Shown here: piece after piece, positions 45,060 to 56,866 of the stretch
Layout of the letters: every line of letters begins with the position of its first letter
Numbering within the stretch: the stretch's first letter is position 1
Assembly: GCA_963971285.1 (NCBI GenBank)
Contig: OZ020256.1
Location: 1,614,501 to 1,678,500 of the forward strand
Direction of reading: 5' to 3'
Length of the DNA: 64,000 nt
Source: Astropecten irregularis
Taxonomy: Eukaryota; Echinodermata; Asteroidea; Paxillosida; Astropectinidae
Notes under the pieces: generated by a model
What the model was told of the DNA's origin: nothing
Seen by the model: only the letters and a program-made list of their open reading frames with translations
The model's database searches: none
Made by a program: the position numbers and the translations under genes

Positions 45060-47532
45060 ATGATCATGGAGCCGAGGGGAGGTAGCCACGCCCACACATT
45101 CTCCATCAACCACCAGTGGGATGGTACAAGCATCAACCACCCGCCCATCACAGTGTCAGTGGGCTTGGATCCCGATGATGCAGCCTTTATGAGACTGAAC
45201 ACGGAGGCTCCTTTCTTTGACGATCCCGGTCGACCAAAGGGGGAACCCGGCCAGCCGTTTGATGGCCTCTGGGATTATGAAGGTAAAGGCCGGGTAATTA
45301 ACTTCCTGCGGCAAAATATGATGTCATAAATTTGGCTCCGAACAATCTGCACAAGTTAAAATGTGCAAATGTTCATTGCAAATGTGCGACAGTTTACATT
45401 TACTCCTTCCCATTGCATTTCAGAGGAAGCACCCTGTTTTGAACCAGCCTTTCTCATATTAAGGCTTGGAGTCTGTTTCTGGAATGGCACAGGGACATCA
45501 AAGCCCTTCAGTATAAATAGGCCCTTTTGTTGAAAAGTCTAAAAGGAAATTTTCTGGAGGGACACATGTAAAAACCAGGCCAATGCAGTTCATGGGTTCT
45601 TTGAAGTTCACAGTCACTACAAACTGTACGGGAGAACATTTGATTGAAAAAATCACCCTTGATTGCGTCCGGGAAACTGACCCTAGGCTCCACAGCCTGC
45701 AATGAACTTGAAATTAAAGGGGATCTTCTCATTATAAGTGTGTGGAAGTAAAGCACAGGGAAGTTAAGCTGGGAACTATAAACAAGTATTGCCTGGTGCT
45801 GTTCCTAGTTTGATGTTGGTAAATCATACCTATGGTTAGATGGCACTCAGAGGACATTGTTGTGAGACGAGAAGTTGCTCAAAAGCTGTACAGTCTGAAG
45901 AACTTATTTGCATACTTGTTTTTGCATTTTCCAGTTGTTGAGGCCTTCTTCCTCGGTGACAGTGAGAAGTATCTTGAGGTGGAACTCTGCCCGTGAGTTT
46001 AATTGCTGTTTTAAATTTCTACAACTGTGTAGGTTCAAGGCAATTGGGAGCTAAGTGGAGAGTCACTCAAAACCAATAATTGAGATGATGCTACCAAATG
46101 AAATAAGCTGGACCTGGGCTTCCAGATGGTATTGGACTCCCTGTGAGTGTTTACGTTCTGTTGAATCCTTGGGAAATTTAAGAGCTATAACGAAACAAGC
46201 TGGACAACACTCATGCCTTTTGAATACTTTGCGATGGCAAGGCACAAGCTAAGCAAATTTAGAGACAGAGAATAAGATTTGTCTTTGAGAAATTCAATTG
46301 ATCCTGATCTATTTTGGGATTTATTTCAGACACGGCCAGCACTTAGTCCTCCTGCTGAATGGTGTCAGGAAGTTTCACAAGGTATTTTTTTTGCTTTCTA
46401 CGTCAATTTTGACCTACTAGGCTTATTAATCTCCAATTATTAGGCCAAATGTATCACCCCAGAAACCGTGACTTAACTCCTCCTATACCCTTGCCTGCTG
46501 TGTAAGGTGCAAAAATGCTAATCAAGCATGCAGCCATTTACAGGGCTGTTACTCCAGAGTACATGTACATGTAGAAGGTAGCAGTTAATGACAAATTGAC
46601 AATGCATCTTTCTCATGGACATAAGCCCACAATCTCCATAGCTGCGCTGGACTGTACAATCTGTTGAGCTATCTAGGGGCCAATTTTTCTTAGAGCTGCT
46701 TAAGCACCAAATGCCTTGGTAAATGAAATCAGTATGTCAGCCAGAACTCCTTGTGAATGTTATGCTCAGCAAACAATGGTTGAATACAAGTCAAAGGCTG
46801 TACATTTCACAATAAAATTTGGTTGCCAATCCTGTTTGATCAAGGAAGACTTCATGCTTAAGCAAATTTTGTGTTTAAGCAGCTCTGTGAAATTGGTCCC
46901 AGGATGGGTTTGAGGTTGACACACTGGACCACGCAGCCACGTCACTCCATTTTGTATTCATAATTTCACTGCATTTCCGCAGGTGAAACTTCCTCTTGAT
47001 TACCAGTGTGCTATCAACTCCAAGGTTGGTACATGGAAGGGGTCGGCCAAGATACCCCTGGAATACCTGCCGCCGGGAGTCAACAAGTTCAATGCGTATG
47101 CCATCCACGGATCGGGCGATGACAGAATGTACGAGGCCTTGTACCACGTGCCCAATGGCCAATACACTGCCCCAGACTTGTAAGTATTAAATCAGCCTGG
47201 GTTGATTTCTACGTAGGGCTGCAATGCATCGTAACTTCTTTGATTGATAGTAAGTTATGATGAGTTTGGTGAAATCGACCCCAGTCCTAGTGTAGGACTA
47301 GGAAGAAGAAAATTCAAGGATTCCCCATTTTCTCACACCAAGCATGAGAACATAATAATACACACAACATTAATAATGATAAACAGGCAAAGCATTTGGT
47401 GTAATATTTGTATTGTTATTCTGATTTACTTTGTACAGCCATCGTTTGGAATATTTCCGTGACATTGACTTCGGAGAAGAACTACTTTCCAGAAAGTCTT
47501 CCACGAAGTTGTGGGATGATGGTGCAATGTGA
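45060..47532 (+). CDS. C4orf33-like: UPF0462 family protein (C4orf33 homologue), 207 aa
   Basis: Coding exons 45060-45282 (acceptor ttgacag at 45057), 45935-45992, 46330-46381, 46983-47179 and 47439-47532; all GT-AG with matching phases, stop TGA at 47530. The protein matches the UPF0462 family along its length: [19 protein letters not shown], then [74 protein letters not shown] and [12 protein letters not shown]. Human C4orf33 is about 199 aa, so this looks full length. The fold resembles carbohydrate-binding/DOMON-like beta sandwiches, but no function is established. ATG 45060 is chosen; ATG 45066 is also in frame. The acceptor just before the start implies an upstream noncoding exon, not identified. 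Confidence 0.95.
46676..46900. mobile_element. MITE family A copy, 225 bp, in a UPF0462 intron
   Basis: Ends GGGGCCAATTTTTCTTAGAG plus CTGCTTAAGCACC / GTTTAAGCAGCTCTGTGAAA plus TTGGTCCC. Interior as in 63650-63819 and 4599-4735. Confidence 0.85.
47208..47284. mobile_element. Truncated MITE family C copy in a UPF0462 intron
   Basis: GGGCTGCAATGCATCGTAAC to GGTGAAATCGACCCC matches the right half of the copy at 7385-7527. The left end is absent. Confidence 0.65.
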
Positions 47533-47563
47533 AAGAAGCTGCAATGGTACTGATGCCTTATGA

Positions 47564-47569
47564 AATAAA
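47564..47569 (+). terminator. Poly(A) signal AATAAA of the UPF0462 gene
   Basis: AATAAA lies 32 bases after the TGA, giving a very short 3' UTR. More A-rich hexamers follow near 47590. Confidence 0.75.
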
Positions 47570-47991
47570 GTCATACTATATGTACAAAATAAAAATGAAA
47601 AATGAGTATTTGAAAACAAATGCTATAGAATGATGTTTTCACATTTTCATGCTTTGAGGCATCTGTATGAAAAGAATAAGCACATTAATGATAATTGATA
47701 CAAATGTTATTATTAATAGCATTGAATCCAGGAATTGTTTAATATTTGTACACAATTCATTGTTAAATAAAAGAGAAATATCTACAAATGCCAGAGGAAA
47801 ATAAAAAATAAAGCTGTATTTACAATGAAATAAATGTTCATTGTGTACGAATTCATTATCAGCATTCCAAAGGACCATTTCCCACTGTCTTGTTATGCTA
47901 ATAATAGCCACAATATTGCTGGTTTTGGTATCTTGAATCTTGATGATCTACGTTGGTCCATAACCAAACCTTTAGCAAGTGAAACTAAAAG

Positions 47992-48104
47992 CCTGTTTGT
48001 TTCAGGCACGCAATCAGTGATCTTGCAGATCCACGTTCTATGCAGGATATGCTAAAATGGGATCCGGAGAAGCAAGATCACTGATCCTCCCTGAAACAAA
48101 CAGG
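47992..48104. mobile_element. 113-bp hairpin between the convergent UPF0462 and CKAP2-like genes
   Basis: CCTGTTTGTTTCAGG and CCTGAAACAAACAGG are perfect inverted ends, extended by ATCAGTGATCTTGC / GCAAGATCACTGAT. MITE-like; it could also fold in either 3' transcript. Confidence 0.8.
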
Positions 48105-48280
48105 TCTTAAGCCTCCATTAAGAATCAACCCTTAATGTGAAATCGGGTATTGTTATAAAAAAAAAAAACACAAGCTGTTTGAAACCAGAACCTTGGTTCA
48201 GACCAAACACTGGCCCAGCAGAACCAATCCCTTGTTCCAGAATCAAACCTTGGGGTGAAGCTGCTGGTAAGTCCAGACAT

Positions 48281-51200
48281 TCATTCAGACTGTCCGTGAG
48301 AGAACTCCTCCTCCAGGGCACGATTGGTCCTCAGGATGAAGTCCTGCCCTCCGGTGGGAGTCAGGTCGTCCAAGGAATTGAGGCAGATGCTGTGATCCTG
48401 GAGGCTGAGAGGAAGGTTGGACCGCTGTCCCTCCAGACGGGTGGATCTACGGACTGGAGTAACGAGCTGCAGCTGGGGTGTGGTGGCAGGAGACAGGTCG
48501 CCGACAGCCTTTCTGATTCTGGAATGGGATCGTACAGTTTCAGAGTAAAGCCTCCATTACATACATATGTTACAATGGACCGTTCCTGCTTTGCTCTTAA
48601 GCCCCGTTCACCACAAGTGACCGAGTTTGACCGATGCTTTCGTTGTCACCTAATTAAAAGGCGTCCTCTAGTTGGTCAATGCACACAGTTGTATTGGCAG
48701 GCCGGAAGGGTCAATCGTATTACCTTAACTCTCTTATACATCTCTGAGTCAAATACATTAAGCCCTTTAACATATTTCTCCACTATGATGTACATTCATG
48801 GAAAGTACACAGCTATATAGGGCACATTTTGCAGTTTTTGATGATTGCTATTCTGAGAAGAAAAGACTCATTTCACCCAAAGGAATTAAAAACAGGAGAC
48901 CTTATTCCCAATACCCTTCAAAATTCCATGGGCCTTTGTTTCACTCCTGTACACGACTTGTCTTGAAAACTAGGTTGATATATACAAGTCGTGGTCTCAC
49001 AAAAATCTTACTTTGGCTAATAAAATGTATCTGTGGCTTCAGTTTGACGGCTCACCTGTTAAAATATGGTGTGGATTCCATCAGGCAGTACTTCAGCGTG
49101 GACGACTGAAGCAAATGCTCCATCACAGACGGGTTTCTGTGACGTGTTGGCGTCTTGGCCTCAACATCGACGGTAACATCGACAGGGGATGCTACAGGGG
49201 AGCCCTGCTTGACTGCTAGTGGGGATGGCTGTGATTCCAGTAGCTTAGCCACATACTGCTGCAGAGAAGCTTTTATGTCTTGGACCGGCTGGGTGGTAGA
49301 AATTAAAATGTACAGGTGTAATTGACAGACTTGATAATGAGGATGTCATGAGATAACGGCCAAGACTGTACAACCTTGGAGCTATAAAAAGGAGGGGGTA
49401 CAACCGTGCATCTGATTTCAAAACATTGTGGTCTTTTGGGGTAAGAGTTATTAGACTGGAACTTGAGAACTCATAATTATTGTACTAGTAGCACTCTACT
49501 AGTGCTAGTGTGGCATGGCCCTAAAACTCCTAATTAAAAAAAATACTTATCTAACATGATGTGATATGGATGGTGAGATAAAGCTATTGTTTCATAGATG
49601 GTCCACAACTGAAATGGAATCAATCTTGAAAAATGGCAAGTCAAGTCGAGTCGAGTCTTATAAAAGCCCATATGAGGTAGCATTGGGTAGACATACCTGT
49701 GCACCTTCACGCACCGCTTCCTCATAAATATTGATGATCTCATTTGCATCTAGTCCTTCTTCCTGTCCAATGGCGATGCGGCAGAGCCAGTACTTGGCGC
49801 ATTGGTGCATGGCCGGTACCTTGTGGACCAAGTTGTCCAACCAATCGGACACGTGTGCAGTCGGACATCCCTAATCAAAGCAAACATTAAACAAACCATT
49901 ATACTGTGCCATTTTAAAATTTTCAACATCTGTATAAATGTTAGGGAAGGATTGTGATAAACAGGTACAAAGGAGAAGATCAAAACAATTTTGAGAAATA
50001 TTAGAGATTTCAGGAAGACAAAAGGAGTTTCAGAAGAAGAAGGGCCATTTTACAAAGTCAAGTCATTTTGCCAAGGAACTGGATCCCCAATTCCATCATA
50101 CTCAAAATGCCACAACACACACAGATGGATCATTTTACTTCAACCAGACTAAGACAAAAGGTCTGGTGCCTGCCAGGTGCAAAAAAATGCTACAGCTAGA
50201 ACAAAAAGGTTCTCTGCTGAGTATGACTACATCCCCTTCTATGTTTGTGGCATCCTACTGTGGTAAGCAAGTAAAATAGAGACATGTTCAGGATGATTTC
50301 TGCAAGTGGTTGATATATTTCAAAGGTTTTATAGAAGTGGTTATAAAATGCAGTACTGTACCGATTGCAGAAGCAGAAAACACTCGTCCATTGTACTGCT
50401 CAGTGCCGCAGCTAATTCGTCATCTGCAGAATCGGAGTCAAGTTGCCAGACTGGAGGCGTGGTCTTGGTCAGAGGAGTGCGGCGGGCCGCGGCCTTGCGT
50501 CGGATGACATCAGCTGGTGTCTTCTTGAAGCTCAGCAAGTGATTGAAGCGGGATGGTGTCTTCCCCTTGCTTGCAAGCCAGAGCTCCAGTTTTTGCCTGC
50601 AATTCAAAATGGCATCATCATCACAAATTAAATATCTGGTGTTCATCCTTGAAGGAAAAGAACTAAAGCATACTTTTTTATTTACTATTGGGTTTGAAGA
50701 TTGGCAGAATACAAACTCACTGCATGTCAATTTTCTTATCCTGCCACGGCTGTTTGGGAGTGGATGACACTGGGGGCTGACTAGGACAGCAGCTGTCTGC
50801 CGATGACTTGGTCTGCTTCTTCAGGCGAGGACTGCATCTCGTGGGAGTGGAGCTGCTGATGAAGTTAACGGTCTTCTGTTTGAGGTTGGAAGGATCCCTC
50901 TGGTCAGGGCTTTTTCGCTTACAAGCCAGATGATGTCTGCCATCATCTCCTGCCTGGCGTGACCCAGAGGCTTGAGTTGGAGCGCCAGGCTCATTCAGGG
51001 CAGGGGCTGTGACATCTGCAGTCTCTGCCTCGCTTCTGTTAACCACATCCAGCCGAGAGAATCTCCTCTTCAAGGATGTCGGCGTCTTGAAAAGGTGCTT
51101 CTTCGGAGTGGCGTCCATGAGCATCTTCGCCTCTCCACCATTTCTAGAGCCTGAAGGAGGCAGTTTGTTTGACGAGGGTGTGATGTGGGTAAGCTGTCTG

Positions 51201-53273
51201 GACTGTGTGCTCCTCGAGGATGGAGCTGGATTCTTCTCGGCTGTTCGCTGCTTCTGTGCTTTCCATAGTTCAAGCTTTTCCCTACAGAAAACAGGAAAAG
51301 GCAAGTTATTCTGCTTTGTTTCTACATTTTTGCCAGAGATACCTCATGAAAGTACACATACTGTAATGAAAAAGAAATCCCTAATTTGGAATTTATCGAG
51401 GTTTATAACAACTAAAGTCTTTTCTGATAAATTTGGTCTTCATCCACTATTAAGGTCCCTTGAAAAAAAGCACCAAAATCCAAAAGCCATCAATGTCTAG
51501 GACTCTAGGAATGTTTTGAGTATCTTTCCTGTGGAAAACAAAAAAGTTATTTTTTCCCGAGACTTACCGGTAGATTTAAGATGCTAGCTCATTGCCAAAT
51601 TCTGCACTTAAGATAGCTTGCACAAGTCTTGTCTTGCGCAAAACAGTGACTACACAACAAGAAGCAATGGCTCTAAGTCTGTGGGATGTTGGAAGATGTG
51701 CTACTATGTCACAGTATCTAAAAATTTCTAAATTACGGTAACGGTATATGAGCTATGACCCTCCTCCTATGACACTGAATCTTACCTCATGGACATTTCG
51801 CGAGCTGGGGATTTCTTTGGCAAATCTTTGGAGTCACTCCTACTTTCGCTGATCTTTTCCCTGTGCCAGAGACGAAGGAGTAAGCAACAAGGAAATGGAA
51901 TAATGAGATGTGACAAAAGTGAAAGAAGACTAAGAGTTATAATGTGTATGTCTGACTTGTTTTGGAAACAAAGTTATGAGGTTAGAGAGACCAATACACA
52001 ATTGCAAGATCGGTTAAAAAGAAGAATCAAATTTTCAGGCAAACCCTGTTGTTGCTATGTGTTATGTGGTTCAGGGTAAGCAACTGAACAGGAGCCACAG
52101 ACTTTGTTCTAGTCCGGTGCCTTTACATCATTCCCACCCAATGTGAAAAATATTATTAGTGCTTACTCCTGAAATCATAACAATACGTTCTTAGAGGGAA
52201 TCTTAATGCTGAATATGCATGCACATGCTCTCTGTTAAGTCCAGGTACCAGGCCTTTATTCAAATTTATAACGGGCAAAAGGAATATTATATCACAAGTT
52301 CACAACAAGTTTCTAGATTTAGAAAGCTGCTCACGGAGAAGCCTTAAGCCTTCGTTCTAGAAGTATTATATCACAGCGTTTTACAAGCCATTGTCCATCC
52401 ATCAAATCATGATGATTCCCAAGCAAATTTGTCAGGAAATTTTGAATTGCTGAGTCACTTGAGATGTTAACCTTTTGCCTGAAGATGATGCCTGCTTCTT
52501 GAAATGAATGTCTCCATGGTCACGAGGGGTCAGCTTGGTTTCTCTCAGTGGTCGTCTCGATGCTGGTGGCGGTGCTACTTGCTTCGTTGCTTTGCCAATG
52601 TTTGCAGTCTGATTCCGTTGGGCCTTCAGCGCTTTCCATCGCTCTAGTTTCTCCCGCATCATGTCTTTGCGTAAAACAACATTTAAATTTCAATTAATTC
52701 ATTTAATCTATAGCAGTTTAGCACTTTCACTAGTTAGCAAAAAGCACTCTAGCAGTAGCTGTAGTTGCGATGATCGTAATCCTTGGTCTGACATGGGGAC
52801 TGATCCAAGGTAGCATTCCTGTACATTAGTCCACTCTGGTTAGTGGCTGGAACCCAATGCTTCTGCAGCTGCAGTAAACTAACTCACCTAGGCTAATGAC
52901 TTTTTATGAAATTATGTGTTGTTGAGTCTGACTCCGAGTACTTTGTACCAGCTAACCAGAGTGGACTTATCTTGAGGAATGCCCCTAAGGTCACGTCCCA
53001 GTCCCCATGTCAGACCAAGGTTTACGATCATCGCAACTACAGTAGGCAAGTAGCTGCAGTATTCCGTTAGCAGGATCTTTATATTATCAAATTCAATTTC
53101 ACGGGCTAAATAAACTCTGTGTTTGTTTACCTGTTTATCAAATAAAGCTTAAAAACGTGTACGTTACCATCACAATGAACAGAATAAAAAGTGCATATCT
53201 TCTACTAGTAGGCCTACCACTCACCTTGTTGTAATAGTTTGTTTGTTGAGTCTTTCTGCCTGCATTTATCCAT
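48281..53273 (-). CDS. CKAP2-like: Cytoskeleton-associated protein 2 family (CKAP2/CKAP2L-like), 585 aa
   Basis: Coding exons: 53273-53225, 52664-52472, 51860-51786, 51281-50721, 50596-50362, 49870-49697, 49288-49056, 48518-48281. All are GT-AG and the phases close to 1758 nt. The C-terminal half matches the CKAP2 C-terminal domain: QKLELWLASKGKTPSRF, the block VPAMHQCAKYWLCRIAIGQ then IYEEAVREGAQ, LKYCLMESTPYFNR, LVTPVRRSTRLEGQRS, and DFILRTNRALEEEF near the end. The N-terminal half is basic and low complexity, with repeats of R-E-K-[LI]-x-x-W-K-A-x-K at exon starts. Vertebrate CKAP2 and CKAP2L bind microtubules and act at the mitotic spindle; the same role is inferred. It converges on the UPF0462 gene and starts head to head with the ClC gene. 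Confidence 0.92.
52759..53042. mobile_element. 284-bp MITE with about 44-bp terminal inverted repeats, in CKAP2-like intron 1
   Basis: The left end CTGTAGTTGCGATGATCGTA continues ATCCTTGGTCTGACATGGGGAC; the right end is its near-perfect complement (one or two mismatches). A second inner pair (GTCCACTCTGGTTAG / CTAACCAGAGTGGAC) nests inside. No ORF. Confidence 0.88.
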
Positions 53274-53549
53274 GTTTGTACGAGTTTTTTTCAACTGTAC
53301 ACCAACCTGACAAATTCTGAATTTGACGCGGAAGTTAATTCAGTAAACAACCAATCAGAACTGGACTGCCACTGGAGGGCGCTATTGCCAGTCACGCGAC
53401 ATTATATCAACACAGGTAGTGACCGTCACCTTGACACGTACGATTTTTATCGAACTTTGAAGGGAAGTTTCATTCCTTTTCCTCTGCTGAAGTCGAGTGA
53501 GTGGTTCAGTCTAAGTATTCTCAGTTATTTAAAGTTCTTAAATCAAGGG
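53274..53549. promoter_or_regulatory. Probable bidirectional promoter between the CKAP2-like and ClC genes
   Basis: The CKAP2-like ATG (minus, 53273) and a candidate plus-strand untranslated exon ending at 53549 (AATCAAGGG|gtaagt) are under 300 bases apart. Between them are a CCAAT box read on the minus strand (aaccaatcag, near 53350) and a TTTGACGCGGAAG sequence reminiscent of an E2F-type site. A cell-cycle-type promoter would fit CKAP2. No TATA box is seen. Confidence 0.4.
53450..53549 (+). other. Candidate noncoding first exon of the ClC gene
   Basis: The ClC coding exon at 56842 is preceded by a splice acceptor, so a 5' exon must lie upstream. The best donor is AATCAAGGG|gtaagtggg at 53550, downstream of a moderately T-rich, ATG-poor stretch. 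The 5' end shown is approximate; assignment is inference from splice signals and spacing. Confidence 0.35.
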
Positions 53550-54542
53550 GTAAGTGGGTAATAGTCCTCACCTGCATTTAGGTTAATGGCCGATTTTAAA
53601 TCCAAAACTCATGACCGGACGGTAGACGTAGGCCAAGTGAGTACAGCTATACAGTGTGCATGCCAGAAGTCCCCCCCCCCCCCCCCATGACCCACCCATA
53701 TCCGGCCACATCATCGTATCACGCTTGACCGCTCACCAGTGGGCGCAGTTGGGTCTGGACTTAAATGTTGCATGTTTTTGTATTATATCAAGCATACATG
53801 ATGTACTTTGTAAAACTCTTCTTGTATTTAAAAGTTGTAACAACATTACCAGTACTCGGTCATCTGGTCATGTCTGACAGTAGTCATTAAAATTACTACT
53901 AGGCCTACTAGGGCCTACTTAGTTAGTTAGGGGCCTAGGGCTACTAGGCGGGCCTAACATTGGGTACGTTCGTTTAGGTTCCACGGCGGGCACAGGGAAG
54001 CCCTGATCTGGGAATGGTTTTGTAATAATTACTGGTCAAAGAAAGCGAGAGGGTGGGGTGAGGTTCACTGGTGTCGACTTATGGATGCTTAAGGAACTCA
54101 CCTGTAATTACTAATTAGTAATATACATTAGATTACTAGTACTACAGTATAGTCATCGATTCTCCCAAGCTCTTTCAAGATGCCGACCCATAAACGACAC
54201 ACACAGTGCTTGGGCGCATTTTTTATTATGTTTTTTATTTTGGTTTTGTTTGTGTTTTTATTTGTTTCTTTTGCATTGGTTTCAATGGTGGACAGGGATA
54301 TTAAATGGAGAGATGTATTAAGACATATCTTTCTCCTTGACGTCAAACAAAGTCATGTGTTTGTTATGTAAAAGACTTAAACATTGACACCAATTCCATG
54401 TTGTTGGGTCCGTTAAGTTCAAGGTGATTTTTTTTTAAGGGAGAAAGAAGAAACTGAATTTGTCATCCATTTCATTGTTTTCTTTCATCTTCTCCTCCTT
54501 TTCCATTTTCCTTTCCCTTTTGCTTTTGAATTAAATGCCTTA

Positions 54543-54846
54543 GGGTCGATTTCATGAAGCACTAAGATATTTCTCACGATGCAAATCAATCGATATTGCT
54601 AAATTTATAATCCAACTAAAGTGTGATGTCACAATACAAATCACTATGGTGATATTGAAAACAAGTAAGTTTTGTGAAATCCGTCTGTGGGCTGGATTTC
54701 TCTCACGAAAACTTAAAAGATTTATCTTAAAGATGAGTTGTCAATATCACCATGTAGTGATTTGTATTGTGACATCACACTTTGCTTAGCAATTAAAGAT
54801 TAGTTTGTGATCTGAGATTCTGAGATAGTACTTAGTGAAATCCACT
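54543..54846. mobile_element. About 300-bp inverted-repeat element
   Basis: Outer ends GGGTCGATTTCATGAAG / TTAGTGAAATCC. A long inner palindrome pairs GTGTGATGTCACAATACAAA plus TCACTA with its complement at about 54735-54782. It may be two nested or head-to-head MITEs. Confidence 0.75.
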
Positions 54847-54850
54847 CGTG

Positions 54851-54996
54851 TGGCCGATTTCACTAACGCTTTGCGATCATCGTTAAAGCATAAATCCATC
54901 GCTAAACAGAAACTTTTCGCTAAATGGAAACATTTTCCGTGTAGCGGTGGATTTGGGCTTAAGTGATGATTGCAAAATTTTTGTGGAATCGGCCCC
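54851..54996. mobile_element. MITE family D copy
   Basis: Ends TGGCCGATTTCACTAACG / TTGTGGAATCGGCCCC; interior ATAAATCCATCGCTAAACAG and inverse. It abuts the 54543-54846 element, so elements cluster here. Confidence 0.8.
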
Positions 54997-55969
54997 AGGT
55001 CTTTTTGTTCAAAGTCTGTTTTGTTAAAGGGTGGGCCAGCTTTGTAGCCATTTAATACTAACCCCACATCTTTTACACTACTTATTTTAACAGTTAACTA
55101 CACCATGCACATGGACGCATGCAGTGCAGTGTACTGCAGGTCTGTACTAGCTAATAATTGCTCGCTGCGGCATGAGTCATGAACTACACGAGGCTTAACT
55201 CTTGTGATAGTCCTGATGATGATCAGGATGGAGCAGCCAAACCATCAGTGTAAGTTCCATTCGCTGCCGGCTCTAATGTAGTACTAATATATTCATGTAG
55301 TTGGTGTTATTTCTGTGCTTCTGTGTTCGCTTACTTTGCTGTTCAATGTAAATTTATGTGTCAGGTATATATTGTCTGTGGGCCTTTTTTTTTTGACTGA
55401 GAAAAATATTCCATTTTTGAAGCCTGCTAATTATGAACTATTGAGCTAAGTACTTCTTAATGCCGGTAGATAGTTTCCACAAACAGACAATTTTTCTTTG
55501 TTCCCTTTTCACTAATGGAAAAGGCTATCATATGATTCTCATGAATAGGGTTAAAAAAAGAAATGAAAAGGAAGTCATCACAAATGTAATATCTGCCAAG
55601 TGTTTTTTTTCCTCTGAATGCAATACTTTGTTGTACGGTCTAGTACGCAGTGATTTTTTTTTTTGCTTTGAAACATACTAATACATGTATATTGATTTCT
55701 CACTTGTGTGTGCTTGTACATGTATTTCATTGGCACATTGTGTACACCATTACTGACTTGCATGATTTTATTCACGTAACTTGTATCACATGACCCTGTT
55801 TCTATGGCAACCTGCCTGTGTGGTTTCAGTTTCACTTTGCAATTAATTATTACTAGCTTTAGACTAGCTTTCATTTATGTTTATGGATACTGTTTAGTGT
55901 TTACTGTACTGTGGAATGTGGACTGGTAACAGGAGGAAGTGAGATCAACCAAAGTGATTATTATGATCT

Positions 55970-56210
55970 GGGGCCAATTTCACGGCGCTGCTTAGCACAA
56001 AAATTTGCTAAGCATTACATTTCTGTCTTACTAAAAACAGGGTCAACAACCAAATTTCCATGTGTTGTGTATCGCTTGTGATTGTTCTTTGACTGTTGTT
56101 CACTGACCATGAATATCAAATGGAATTTTTAATGGTGGATTGTTTTATTGGGCAAGACATTTTTGCGCTAAGCAAATTTTTATGCTTAGCAGCGCCGTGA
56201 AATTGGCCCC
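55970..56210. mobile_element. MITE family B copy, 241 bp
   Basis: GGGGCCAATTTCACGGCGCT plus GCTTAGCAC at the left, exact complement at the right. The most intact copy of this family in the window. Confidence 0.9.
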
Positions 56211-56576
56211 TGTTTACAGAGGTATGGGTTTTCACATTGGTCATGCTGGTATGAGTAATAGGTTTGATTATCCCTGCTAAAATCTCATTAAAACATTTCT
56301 GTCTGAAATTCATAGTTTGGTTCATAGTTTCTTGTGAAAAAAATTGCGTGTTTCTATTTTCATAATTGTGGTATGTGCTGTTGCTGTGTGGCCAAGAAAA
56401 GTCATGCTGTATCCCTTTAAGTTTATCCTGAATGTTCGTAATATGTGTGTAGACATTACACAAGGAAGTACATGTTGAAAATAAATATTAATTACCACTG
56501 TAAAATTACAAGGTTCACTCGTCAAAGGATATTTCAGTGTGGTGTAAGATATGTTGAATGTGAGACAATTTGGGCA

Positions 56577-56764
56577 ACAGAAGAAGGCAGGTTTGCAGTG
56601 ACGCCATGTAATCTTTTCTGTGAGAGTGTGGTTTTGAGAAGAACCGGTGGTTTTATCTCGACGTTCCGAACAGTCTGTTCTGTTCGTCCTCAGGAGAGTG
56701 ACACACACACACATTACTCACAGAAGAGATTACATGGTGTCACTGCAAACCTACCTTCTTTTAG
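56577..56764. mobile_element. 188-bp inverted-repeat element immediately upstream of the ClC start exon
   Basis: CAGAAGAAGGCAGGTTTGCA plus GTGACGCCATGTAATCTTTT pairs with its complement at about 56721-56764. The loop has CGACGTTCCGAACAGTCTGT and an (AC)n tract. It lies about 75 bases before the acceptor of the first coding exon. Confidence 0.8.
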
Positions 56765-56866
56765 TACTTCCACCATGCATAGCTTCAAGTCTTATTTAAA
56801 GTGGGCAACGTTTTGGCTTTTGTTCTGTGTTTGTCATCCAGTTGGCTGGAGCTCCACAATCGTACC

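Larger units (their letters stand above)
53550..56840. other. 5' intron/upstream region of the ClC gene
   Basis: About 3.3 kb with no recognised coding exon; holds at least four transposon-like hairpins listed separately. Poly(C) at 53671-53687. Confidence 0.5.

Noticed and set aside
48137..48820. 227-codon plus-strand ORF
   Set aside because: It overlaps the last CKAP2-like exon in antisense and extends into intron sequence; no domain.
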